Shown here piece after piece: positions 1 through 9,358 of a DNA stretch of 22,498 bases; within the stretch, counting starts at the first letter, position 1, and each line of letters begins with the position of its first letter. Both the position numbers and the translations under genes were made by a program. The stretch comes from CAYRVX01 sp964642165 (GTDB lineage Bacteria > Planctomycetota > Phycisphaerae > SM23-33): assembly GCA_964642165.1 (NCBI GenBank), contig CAZXOC010000102.1, positions 1-22,498 on the forward strand. The letters are read 5' to 3'. Under the pieces are notes generated by a model, which did not search any database, was not told the DNA's origin, and worked only from the letters and a program-made list of their open reading frames with translations.

Positions 1-2
1 CC

Positions 3-2405
<2,403 letters not shown>

Positions 2406-2414
2406 TTCGCGGCG

Positions 2415-2449
2415 ACGCGTGCTTCCCGTGCGCCCGGGCACGCACGCGT
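2415..2449. terminator. Possible bidirectional hairpin between convergent clpB and recG
   Basis: An 8-base inverted repeat, ACGCGTGC at 2415-2422 and GCACGCGT at 2442-2449, encloses a second GTGC/GCAC pairing (2428-2431 with 2438-2441). It occupies most of the 49-base gap between two convergent stop codons, where a shared terminator is expected. There is no T-tract on either side, so it is not a classical intrinsic terminator; it may be a GC-rich I-shaped terminator or have no role. Confidence 0.35.
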
Positions 2450-2454
2450 TGAGG

Positions 2455-4542
2455 CTATGCCCCGGCGAGCAGGTCGAGGCGGCCGGCGTAGGCGCGGAGG
2501 ACCTCGCGGCGGAGCTGCTGGTGGTGAGGGGCGTTGAGGCCGGGATCGTCACGAACGATCGCCGTCGCGTCGCGGCGGGCCAGGCGAAGCAGCTCGAAGT
2601 CCTCGATCAGGTTGGCGACCTTCAACTCGGGCAGGCCGTGCTGGCGCGTGCCGAAGATCTCGCCCGGCCCGCGAAGGCGCAGATCCTCCTCGGCGATCCG
2701 GAAGCCGTCGGTGGTTTCCTCCAGCACGTCGAGGCGTCGCCTGGCGACGGGGTTGCCGGGGGAGGCGACGAGGATGCAGACGGCGTCCTGCGTGCTGCGC
2801 CCGATGCGCCCGCGAAGCTGGTGGAGCTGCGCCAGCCCGAACCGCTCGGCATGCATGACGACCATGACGTTGGCGGCCGGCACGTCCAGGCCGACCTCCA
2901 CGACGACCGACGCGACCAGCACCTTGACCCGCCCGGCGTGGAAGTCGCTCATGACGCTGCCCTTCTGGCCCGGCGCCATCTGGCCGTGGATCAGGCCGAC
3001 GCCGAACTCCGCCAGCGGGCTGTGGCGAAGCTGCTGGTACGCCTCCTCGGCGGCGGTCAGCTCCAGGTCGGGCGAGGGGTTGACCAGCGGGTAGATGAAG
3101 TAGGCCTGCCGGCCGCCGGCGACGAGATCGCGCACGGCGGCGAGCACCTCGTCCAGCTCCTCCTGGCGGGCGCAGCGAGTCAGGGTCCGCCCGCGGCCGG
3201 GCGGCAGCTCGTCGATCGTCGAGACGTCCAGGTCGCCGAAGACGGTCAGCGCCAGCGTCCGCGGGATCGGCGTGGCGGTCATGACGAGGTAGTGCGGCGC
3301 GTAGCCCTTGCCGCGGATGGTGCTCCGCTGGCGGACGCCGAACTTGTGCTGCTCGTCGACGACGACCAGCGCCAGCCGGGTGAACTGAACGCCCTCCGAC
3401 AGCAGGGCGTGGGTGCCGACGACCAGGTCGATCTCGCCGTCGGCCAGCCCGCGGAGGACCTGTTCGCGCTCGGCGGCTTTCTGCCCGCCGACCAGGAGGG
3501 CGGCGCGGACGCGGCTGCCTTCCAGGTAGGCGGTGATCTTCCCGTGGTGCTGGGCGGCGAGGATCTCGGTGGGGGCCATGATGGCGGCCTGCCTGCGGCG
3601 CGCGACGGCCAGCAGGGCGGCGTACAGCGCGACGACCGTCTTGCCCGAGCCGACGTCGCCCTGGAGCAGGCGGTTCATGGGGCGGTCGCGGGCGAGGTCG
3701 GCGGCGATCTCGCCGGCGGCGCGGTTCTGGGCGTCGGTCAGGGCGAAGGGGAAGCGCGCCCGGATGCGCCGGTCGATCTCCTCGCTGTTGGGCAGCGGGT
3801 GGGCCGGGCGGCTGACCTGCCGCATCCGCGTCAGCGCGATGCCCACCTGCATGAGCAGGCACTCGTCGTACGCCAGCCGGCGGCGTGCTTCGGCCCACTG
3901 GGCCTTGTCCTCGGGGCGGTGCATGGCCGCGACAGCCGCCGGCCGGCTCACCAGCCCGCGCGGCTGGAGGTACTCGCGGTCGAACCAGCGCGGGACAAGC
4001 TCGGCGGCCAACGGCAGCACGTTGCGCACGATCTTGCCGATGGTGGCGCTGCGGAGCTTGCCGCCGGCCGGGTACACCGGCAGCAGCTCGTCCTGGCTCA
4101 GGTCGGTGGCGGCGGGGTCCCAGATCACCTGGTGACGCGGGTTGATGAACTGGAGCCGGCCCTTGTACTGCGAGAGACCGCCGCTGACGGCGAGTTGAAT
4201 GCCCGGGCGGATCGTGGCCTGCAGATACCCGCCGTGGAACCAGCGGACCACGATGCGCCCGGTCTCGTCGCGGAGGGTGCACTGGAAGAACGGCCGGGGG
4301 CCGAAGCTCCGCTCCTGGCAGTCGGAGACCTCGCCGGCGACGGTGGCCGTGTCCTGATTCCGGCGGAGCGTGGAGATCGACTGAACCTGACGCCGAAGGT
4401 CGAACCGGCGCGGGTAGTACGTCAGCAGGTCTTCGACCGTCTCGATGCCGAGCTGGGCGAGCTGCTTGGCGCGGACAGGCCCGACGCCCTGGACGAACTG
4501 CACGGGCGTGTCGAGACGGATCTCGGCGCGGCCGGCAGTCAC
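2455..4542 (-). CDS. recG: ATP-dependent DNA helicase RecG
   Basis: Superfamily 2 helicase that regresses stalled replication forks and branch-migrates Holliday junctions. The 695 aa are in the usual RecG range. Visible parts in order: N-terminal helix-hairpin-helix-like start (VQGVGPVRAKQLAQLGI, about 17-33), an OB-fold wedge domain (about 65-160), Walker A GDVGSGKT at 295-302, DEQH box at 396-399 followed by KFGVRQR, motif III TATPIPRT, and the helicase C-terminal part with VVEVGLDVPAANVMV and the QLRGRIGRS motif. The start is GTG at 4542; it precedes the sequence matching normal RecG N-termini, and no longer start is possible without crossing the upstream gene. The LysM lipoprotein gene ends 22 bases upstream on the same strand, so the two are probably co-transcribed from the promoter at 5032-5059. 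Confidence 0.97.
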   Translation of the reverse strand: MTAGRAEIRLDTPVQFVQGVGPVRAKQLAQLGIETVEDLLTYYPRRFDLRRQVQSISTLRRNQDTATVAGEVSDCQERSFGPRPFFQCTLRDETGRIVVRWFHGGYLQATIRPGIQLAVSGGLSQYKGRLQFINPRHQVIWDPAATDLSQDELLPVYPAGGKLRSATIGKIVRNVLPLAAELVPRWFDREYLQPRGLVSRPAAVAAMHRPEDKAQWAEARRRLAYDECLLMQVGIALTRMRQVSRPAHPLPNSEEIDRRIRARFPFALTDAQNRAAGEIAADLARDRPMNRLLQGDVGSGKTVVALYAALLAVARRRQAAIMAPTEILAAQHHGKITAYLEGSRVRAALLVGGQKAAEREQVLRGLADGEIDLVVGTHALLSEGVQFTRLALVVVDEQHKFGVRQRSTIRGKGYAPHYLVMTATPIPRTLALTVFGDLDVSTIDELPPGRGRTLTRCARQEELDEVLAAVRDLVAGGRQAYFIYPLVNPSPDLELTAAEEAYQQLRHSPLAEFGVGLIHGQMAPGQKGSVMSDFHAGRVKVLVASVVVEVGLDVPAANVMVVMHAERFGLAQLHQLRGRIGRSTQDAVCILVASPGNPVARRRLDVLEETTDGFRIAEEDLRLRGPGEIFGTRQHGLPELKVANLIEDFELLRLARRDATAIVRDDPGLNAPHHQQLRREVLRAYAGRLDLLAGA

Positions 4543-4564
4543 GGTCCCGTCCCGCCGCCGGGGC

Positions 4565-4987
4565 TCACGGGCTCGGGATGACCAGCCTCTGCCCGATCTG
4601 GAGGCTGTGGGGCTCGACGCCGGGGTTGGCGGCGAGGATGTCGCGGTAGCGCTGGCCGTTGCCCAGGACCGTCAGGGCGATCCGCCAGAGCGTGTCGCCC
4701 TCCTGGACGACGTAGGTCCGCGTCCGCTCGGGGGGGGTCGTCGGCGCGGCGGCCAGCGGCTCGGGCGAGGGCAGCGGCTCGGGCCCCGGTGCCGGAGCGA
4801 AGGTTGTAACCGGCGCCAGTTCGGCCGAGGGCGGAAACGCCGATTCGGCGGCGGGGGGCTCCAGCGGGCCAAGCGTCCCTGCCGTCTCGATGGGTACGTT
4901 CGGGTCGGTCGTCTGCGGGCCTTGCTTCTTCTCGCATCCTCCGCAGGCGATGGCCCCTACCAGTGCCGTCAGCAGTACGTATCGCAT
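4565..4987 (-). CDS. LysM-domain lipoprotein, proline-rich
   Basis: Small envelope protein (140 aa) predicted to bind peptidoglycan through one LysM domain. Residues 1-18 look like a lipoprotein signal: a single Arg, a hydrophobic stretch (YVLLTALVGAIA), then Cys15 or Cys18, either of which could be lipidated; neither matches a perfect lipobox. A Pro/Ala/Glu-rich linker of about 70 residues follows, then a C-terminal LysM module (about 92-138) beginning YVVQEGDTLWRIA and ending LQIGQRLVIPSP, the normal LysM pattern. The ATG at 4987 is preceded by a purine-rich GGGAAGGA ribosome binding site and, further up, by a near-consensus promoter. The reading frame runs on upstream to 6283 without a stop, but only this part has the expected signal sequence and ribosome site. 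It is a likely substrate of the Lgt encoded nearby. Exact role unknown. Confidence 0.88.
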   Translation of the reverse strand: MRYVLLTALVGAIACGGCEKKQGPQTTDPNVPIETAGTLGPLEPPAAESAFPPSAELAPVTTFAPAPGPEPLPSPEPLAAAPTTPPERTRTYVVQEGDTLWRIALTVLGNGQRYRDILAANPGVEPHSLQIGQRLVIPSP

Positions 4988-5031
4988 GGTATCCTTCCCT
5001 TGCAGTTCCCAGGACCTGACGAACCGCCGCG

Positions 5032-5059
5032 ATGATACCGCGCCCGGAGGGCGTGTCAA
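5032..5059 (-). promoter_or_regulatory. Sigma70-type promoter for the LysM-recG transcript
   Basis: On the minus strand, TTGACA (5059-5054, perfect match) is followed after 16 bases by TATCAT (5037-5032, five of six). This is the best promoter match in the window. Transcription should start near 5025, giving a leader of about 38 bases with a Shine-Dalgarno sequence before the ATG at 4987. Confidence 0.75.
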
Positions 5060-5117
5060 GCCGCAGACCCAGGTCTTCGGCGATAGGGCAGGGGGGGGCG
5101 ACGGCCGGCGTTTCCTT

Positions 5118-5145
5118 TTGACGTTTCCCCCGGATTGCGTACCTT
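5118..5145 (+). promoter_or_regulatory. Putative promoter placing transcription start at the folK ATG
   Basis: TTGACG (5118-5123, five of six) and TACCTT (5140-5145, three of six) are spaced 16 bases. Seven bases separate the -10-like box from the ATG at 5153, and no Shine-Dalgarno sequence precedes that ATG. The layout is that of a leaderless mRNA and recurs before purC and the CPBP gene. Confidence 0.45.
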
Positions 5146-5152
5146 TGTGTCC

Positions 5153-6298
5153 ATGGCGGGATCGCTGGCACATATCGGCCTCGGCAGCAACCTGGGCGAC
5201 CGCGGCCTGACGCTGATGCAGGCGCTGAAGGCCCTCGACGACGTCGACGGCGTGGTCATCCGGCAGGTCTCGCAGTTCGTGCAGACCGAGCCGGTGGGGG
5301 GGGCGCCCGATCAGCCGCCCTACCTCAACGCGGCCATGGAAGTGTCGGTGAGCCTCTCGCCGCACGAGCTGCTGGCGGCGCTCCAGGAGATCGAGCGCTC
5401 GCTCGGACGCGACCGCCCAAGCGAGACGCGGTGGGGCCCGCGAACCTGCGACCTGGACATCCTGCTGATCGGCGAGACGGTCCTGGACGGTGAGGACTTG
5501 ACGATCCCGCACCCGCGGATGCACGAGCGGGTGTTCGTGCTGGAGCCGCTGGCGAGTATCGCCCCGGAGGCCGTGCACCCGGTGCTGGGCAAGACGGTTA
5601 CGGAGCTGCTGGCGGAGGCCCGTTCTGCCGGCCCGGCCGAAGGCGCCGGGCAGGGCGAGGCCGCCGAAGCCGCCGAGACGCGCCCCGCCGCCCAGACCCC
5701 GATGGCCGCCACGCTGATCAGCGTGATCGGCCCGCCCGCGTCGGGCAAGACGACGCTGGCGGAGCACCTGGCCGCCGAGCTGCCGGGCGAGCTCATCCGT
5801 GAGGACTACGAAGGCAACCCGTTCCTGGCCGACTCGTACACCGGTCCCGTCGAGGCGCGGCTGCCGGCGCAGTTGTTCTACCTGCTGTTGCGGGTGAGCC
5901 AGCTCTCGCAGGCGAGCTGGCCGGCCGAGGGCGTCTACGTCAGCGACTACGGCTTCTGCCAGGATCGCCTGTATGCCTGCGAGCGGCTGGCGGCCGAGGA
6001 GATGCCGGCCTACGAGGCCGTCTACGAGCGGCTGGCCAGGCTGGTGCATCCGCCGGACCTCCTGATCCTGCTGGACGCCTCGCCGGCGACACTCCTGGAG
6101 CGGATCGCGCGGCGCGGGCGGGTTTTCGAGCAGGTCATGACCGGCCAGTTCATCTCGGACATGAGGCAGGCGTACAACTCCGTCCAGGTCTTCGCCGACT
6201 GCCCCGTGTTGACGGTGAACTGCGAGGAAGAGGACGTTCGCGAGGAAGCCGCGCGCAGGCGGCTGATCGAGCGGATTCGACACGAGCTATGGACGTAG
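5153..6298 (+). CDS. folK: Fusion: HPPK (FolK) + deoxynucleoside kinase
   Basis: A 381-aa protein with two enzyme domains. Residues 5-155 are 6-hydroxymethyl-7,8-dihydropterin pyrophosphokinase of folate synthesis: IGLGSNLGD at 8-16, the TEPVGG segment, and RWGPRTCDLDILL at 93-105 with the Mg-binding DxD, then IPHPRMHER. An Ala/Glu/Gly-rich linker (157-185) joins a deoxynucleoside kinase domain: P-loop GPPASGKT at 193-200, EDYEGNPFL at 217-225, the DR catalytic motif at 271-272 (FCQDRLYA) and an LLERIARRGR lid at 314-323. This domain phosphorylates deoxynucleosides for salvage; specificity cannot be read from sequence. I prefer the ATG at 5153, adjacent to the conserved fold; an in-frame TTG at 5135 is possible. 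The gene overlaps panC by 10 bases and begins a long co-directional run. Confidence 0.92.
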   Translation: MAGSLAHIGLGSNLGDRGLTLMQALKALDDVDGVVIRQVSQFVQTEPVGGAPDQPPYLNAAMEVSVSLSPHELLAALQEIERSLGRDRPSETRWGPRTCDLDILLIGETVLDGEDLTIPHPRMHERVFVLEPLASIAPEAVHPVLGKTVTELLAEARSAGPAEGAGQGEAAEAAETRPAAQTPMAATLISVIGPPASGKTTLAEHLAAELPGELIREDYEGNPFLADSYTGPVEARLPAQLFYLLLRVSQLSQASWPAEGVYVSDYGFCQDRLYACERLAAEEMPAYEAVYERLARLVHPPDLLILLDASPATLLERIARRGRVFEQVMTGQFISDMRQAYNSVQVFADCPVLTVNCEEEDVREEAARRRLIERIRHELWT

Positions 6299-7152
6299 CG
6301 AGGACGGTGGAGCACATCCGGCGGGCCGTCGCGAGGGCCCGGGGCGAGCGGCGCGCCATCGGCTTGGTGCCGACGATGGGTGCCCTGCACGACGGTCACT
6401 TCGGCCTGATCGAGGCGGCCCGATCGCAGTGTGGCTTCGTGGTCGTGAGCATCTTCGTCAACCCGCTCCAGTTCTCTCCGAGCGAGGACCTGGCGGCCTA
6501 CCCGCGCAGGGAGGAGGAGGACCTGTCGGCCTGCGAGGCCCGCGGCGTCGACGCCGTCTTCCTGCCGCCCGTCGAGGTCATGTACCCCCGGCCGTGCCTG
6601 ACGGAGGTCTCGGTGGCCAAGCTCGCCGCCGGCCTGTGCGGGCGCAGCCGCCCCGGGCACTTCGCCGGCGTCGCCACGGTCGTTGCGAAGCTGCTCCACA
6701 TCACGCAGCCGGACCACGCCTACTTCGGGGCCAAGGACTACCAGCAGGCGGTCGTCATCCGCCGAATGGTGGAAGACCTGAACTTCGCGGTCCGGATCGT
6801 CATCTGCCCGACGGTGCGGGAGGTCGACGGCCTGGCGATGTCCAGCCGCAACAAGTACCTCACGCCCGACCAGCGCCGCCAGGCGGCGGCGCTGCGGCAG
6901 GCACTTCAGCTCGCCGCGGACCTGATCCGCGCCGAGCACCCGTCGGCCGAGGCGGTCATCGCCGCCGTCCGGGGCCGCCTGGCCGAGCAGGCCCCCGACG
7001 GGGCCGTGGATTATGTGCAGATCGTCGATCCCGAGGAGCTTTGGGACGTAGAAAGAACGGACCGCGCCGTGCTGGTGGCGTTGGCGGTGAAGTTCGGCCG
7101 GGCACGGCTGATCGACAGCGTCCTGGTGGACGGCGGGCAGGTCGGGGGCTAG
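6289..7152 (+). CDS. panC: Pantothenate synthetase (pantoate--beta-alanine ligase)
   Basis: Catalyses ATP-dependent condensation of pantoate with beta-alanine, the last step of pantothenate (coenzyme A precursor) synthesis in the cytoplasm. The 287 aa match the family length. The nucleotide-binding signature VPTMGALHDGH lies at 27-37 (Asp replaces the more usual Glu before GH), followed by SIFVNPLQF, the GRSRPGHFAGVATVVAKL segment that contacts substrate, YFGAKDYQQ, and the KMSKS-like MSSRNKYL at 184-191. The ATG at 6289 lies inside the end of the folK fusion gene, a 10-base overlap that suggests translational coupling. panD, which supplies beta-alanine, follows after 48 bases. No panB is visible here. 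Confidence 0.97.
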   Translation: MDVARTVEHIRRAVARARGERRAIGLVPTMGALHDGHFGLIEAARSQCGFVVVSIFVNPLQFSPSEDLAAYPRREEEDLSACEARGVDAVFLPPVEVMYPRPCLTEVSVAKLAAGLCGRSRPGHFAGVATVVAKLLHITQPDHAYFGAKDYQQAVVIRRMVEDLNFAVRIVICPTVREVDGLAMSSRNKYLTPDQRRQAAALRQALQLAADLIRAEHPSAEAVIAAVRGRLAEQAPDGAVDYVQIVDPEELWDVERTDRAVLVALAVKFGRARLIDSVLVDGGQVGG

Positions 7153-7155
7153 AAT
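7127..7155 (+). promoter_or_regulatory. Possible internal promoter ahead of panD
   Basis: TGGACG (7127-7132, four of six) and TAGAAT (7150-7155, five of six) are spaced 17 bases, with the first three bases of the -10 box forming the panC stop codon. It would start a transcript near 7162, about 40 bases before the panD ATG, so panD and downstream genes could be expressed apart from folK-panC. Chance occurrence is possible. Confidence 0.35.
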
Positions 7156-7200
7156 GTGCGGCGTTCCGAGAGGGCGGTCGGGCCGGGCGAGCAGGCCAGT

Positions 7201-7557
7201 ATGTTGCTGAAAGTGTTGCGTGCGAAGATCCACCGGGCGACGGCCACCGGGGCGAACCTGGAGTACGTCGGGTCCGTCACGATCGATCGTGAGCTGCTGG
7301 AGGCCGCGGGGATCGTCGAAGGCGAGTGCGTGCTGGTGGCCGACCTCGCCAACGGGACACGTCACGAGACGTACGTGATTGCGGGCGAGCCGGGCAGCGG
7401 CGAGATCTGCGTCAACGGCGCGGCGGCGAGGCTAGTGGAGCCCGGCGACCGGCTGATCGTCATGGCCTTCGCGTACGTATCGCCCGAGCAGGCGCCCGAG
7501 CTGGAGTCCGTCACCGTGTTGGTCGATGATAAGAATCGTCCAGTACGGACGTTATGA
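7201..7557 (+). CDS. panD: Aspartate 1-decarboxylase proenzyme (pyruvoyl-dependent)
   Basis: Converts L-aspartate to beta-alanine, the second substrate of the neighbouring PanC. The chain of 118 aa is normal. The self-cleavage site Gly24-Ser25 is in place within EYVGSVTID; Ser25 becomes the pyruvoyl cofactor after cleavage into a short beta and a longer alpha chain. Other family segments are MLLKVLRAKIHRATAT at the N-terminus, NGAAARL, the GDRLIVMAF strand and a VSPEQA segment. The ATG at 7201 gives the standard N-terminus; the frame could start 15 codons earlier at GTG 7156, but those residues have no family counterpart. lgt begins 26 bases after the stop. Bacteria with this type of PanD often need a separate maturation factor; none is seen here. 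Confidence 0.95.
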   Translation: MLLKVLRAKIHRATATGANLEYVGSVTIDRELLEAAGIVEGECVLVADLANGTRHETYVIAGEPGSGEICVNGAAARLVEPGDRLIVMAFAYVSPEQAPELESVTVLVDDKNRPVRTL

Positions 7558-7583
7558 CGTAACCCGAGCCGACCTGGAGCCGC

Positions 7584-9323
7584 ATGCAACGTACCATCAT
7601 CGATTTCGGCACGCTGGACCTGGACGTATTCGGCTGGTCGATCCCGCTGCGCATCTACGGCTACGGGCTGATGCTGGTGCTGGGCTTCCTGGTCTCGCTG
7701 GCCGTCGCGCAGTGGCGCGCCCGTCGGGCCGGCGAGGACCCCGAGCACATGGCGCGCGTCGCCCTGCTGGCGCTGGTCGGCGGCATCGTCGGCTCTCGCG
7801 TGGCCTACATCATCGAGCGGTGGGAGAGCCATTTCGCCCGCGCCGAGGACCGCTTCGCCGAGATGCTCGACGTCAGCTCGGGCGGGCTGATCTACTACGG
7901 CGGCGTGCTGCTGGCCACCGCGATGGTCGTGGCGTACCTGCTCCGCAAGCGCCTGCCCGTCCGGCGGTACCTGGACATCGTGGCCGCGCCGCTGATGATC
8001 GGGCTGGCCTTCGGCCGGGCCGGGTGCACCCTCAACGGCTGCTGCTACGGCGCGCGGTGCGGCGAGCATTGGCCCCTCGGCATGCGCTTCCCGATGTACT
8101 CCCGCCCGCTGCTGAAGTTCGACGGGCGAGAGAGCCCCTTCTCGGCCGGGACGCATGCCCCCTCGCCGGTCTACGAGCACCAGTTGGGTCAGGGGCTGAT
8201 CGTCCCCCCCGAGGCCCTGACTAACGCGGCCGGCACGCGAGGCATCCTCGCGAACGGCGCCGTGTCCAGGCAGCACTGGCTCCTGGCCGCGCGACACCTC
8301 CACGGGCGCCTGGCGAGCGACCAGACGGCCGTCTGGGCCGACCCGAACCGCCGCGACCTTCGCGAGGCCTTCGATGCGCTGGCCGGCGCCGACGGCCTGC
8401 TGGACGAGGAGGAGTTCCAGCGCGGGCGGCGGCGTGGGGGCGGCCTGCTCCGCGGCAGCGAGCAGTGGGAGGAGGCGGTCGTTATCGCCGCCTGCCTGAC
8501 CTTCGACGAGGCCTACGCCTACCTCGCCTCGCGCCGACGGCGATTCGACGTGAACCGCGACGGCAAGCTCTCGGCGTCGGAGCGCGACGCCGCGAACCGG
8601 GCGATCCGTTTCGAGCAGTTCGCCGGGCCCAAGGGCGACCAGACGGTCCTCTGGGCCGACCCCGGCGACGCCCCGGCGGCCCGGAAGGCCTTCGAGCTCC
8701 TGGCGGGGGAGGACCTGGCGCTGGATCGCCGGGAGTGGCAGCGGGGGCGGGAGGCCGGCGACGGCTTCCTCCGCGGCAGCGAGCAATGGGAGGAAGCCTT
8801 GCGGTTCAACCGCGCCGCCGGCGAGGGGCTCGTCTTCGAGGAGGTCTACGCCTACCTCCTCTTCCGGCGGGACCGGTTCGACGCCAACGGGAACGGGAAC
8901 CTCTCGCCCGTCGAGCGACAGGCGGCCAATCGCTTCCTCCAGGCCGACCAGATCCAACTGACCGCCCGACAGCGCAGCCTGCCGGTGAAGCCGGCCCAGC
9001 CGCTGGGGCTGGTCAACGCGTTGGTTCTGGCGGGGCTGCTGGGGCTGTTCTACCGCCTTCGCAAGCGGGAGGGGCAGGTCTTCGCGCTGCTGCTGATCCT
9101 GTACCCCATCACCCGGTTCGTGCTGGAGATCATCCGCGCGGACAACGCCCACAACGTCCTGGCGGCGGATTTGACGCATAACCAGTACATATCCATGGCC
9201 TTAACGACGATAGGTATAGGGATGTGGTTTTGGCTGCGCCGCCTGCCGGCCTCGGCAGGGCCCGGGGGGGCTCAACGCCAGGTGGCCGCGGCGCCGACCC
9301 GGAAGAAGCGAAAAGCAACGTGA
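7584..9323 (+). CDS. lgt: Prolipoprotein diacylglyceryl transferase with duplicated EF-hand insert
   Basis: Membrane enzyme that moves diacylglycerol from phosphatidylglycerol to the lipobox cysteine of prolipoproteins. At 579 aa it is twice the usual 260-300. The N-terminal half (1-175) holds the first helices, GGLIYYGG at 100-107, and the signature GRAGCTLNGCCYG at 144-156, whose Arg145 matches the essential Arg of GRxGNFING. The C-terminal part (about 467-555) holds the last helices, with YPITRFVLEIIRADN at 507-521 containing the second essential Arg. Between them, where other Lgts have a small periplasmic region, lie about 290 extra residues containing two tandem ~106-residue units, each with one degenerate and one canonical EF-hand loop (322-333 and 433-444). 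GGAG lies 5 bases before the ATG. The His of the HGG motif in E. coli Lgt is Tyr here. Family assignment is firm; the role of the insert is unknown. Confidence 0.93.
   Translation: MQRTIIDFGTLDLDVFGWSIPLRIYGYGLMLVLGFLVSLAVAQWRARRAGEDPEHMARVALLALVGGIVGSRVAYIIERWESHFARAEDRFAEMLDVSSGGLIYYGGVLLATAMVVAYLLRKRLPVRRYLDIVAAPLMIGLAFGRAGCTLNGCCYGARCGEHWPLGMRFPMYSRPLLKFDGRESPFSAGTHAPSPVYEHQLGQGLIVPPEALTNAAGTRGILANGAVSRQHWLLAARHLHGRLASDQTAVWADPNRRDLREAFDALAGADGLLDEEEFQRGRRRGGGLLRGSEQWEEAVVIAACLTFDEAYAYLASRRRRFDVNRDGKLSASERDAANRAIRFEQFAGPKGDQTVLWADPGDAPAARKAFELLAGEDLALDRREWQRGREAGDGFLRGSEQWEEALRFNRAAGEGLVFEEVYAYLLFRRDRFDANGNGNLSPVERQAANRFLQADQIQLTARQRSLPVKPAQPLGLVNALVLAGLLGLFYRLRKREGQVFALLLILYPITRFVLEIIRADNAHNVLAADLTHNQYISMALTTIGIGMWFWLRRLPASAGPGGAQRQVAAAPTRKKRKAT
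8319..8957 (+). repeat. Tandem duplication encoding two EF-hand units inside lgt
   Basis: Copy 1 (8319-8636, residues 246-351) and copy 2 (8637-8957, residues 352-458) encode matching protein. Both begin DQT followed by WADP, carry a degenerate loop ending in an acidic/aromatic EEEF or RREW segment, share LRGSEQWEEA, then a helix ending YAYL, and a canonical 12-residue calcium loop (DVNRDGKLSASE and DANGNGNLSPVE). The 17-base word starting at 8448 is repeated exactly at 8769, 321 bases later. Elsewhere the copies have diverged, so the duplication is not recent. Confidence 0.85.
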
Positions 9324-9358
9324 GTTTCGAACCGCCCCCAAGGGGCAAAGGAGCCGAG

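Noticed and set aside
2419..4581. 720-codon plus-strand open frame opposite recG
   Set aside because: It is the antisense of recG. Its product is low-complexity, without recognisable domains, and RecG motifs on the other strand are unambiguous. Long antisense frames are common in DNA this GC-rich.
5087..5099. G-rich run upstream of folK as a G-quadruplex
   Set aside because: There are only two G blocks, one of eight; a four-tract pattern is not met.
4988..6283. N-terminal extension of the LysM lipoprotein frame
   Set aside because: It would run antisense through the FolK domain. The lipoprotein signal, ribosome site and promoter all point to the ATG at 4987.
7362..9179. 605-codon minus-strand frame opposite lgt
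   Set aside because: It overlaps the clear Lgt and EF-hand coding sequence and shows no domain.
9334..9346. 5-base stem GCCCC/GGGGC between lgt and the PDZ gene
   Set aside because: Too short to call an attenuator or terminator; it merely precedes the ribosome binding site.
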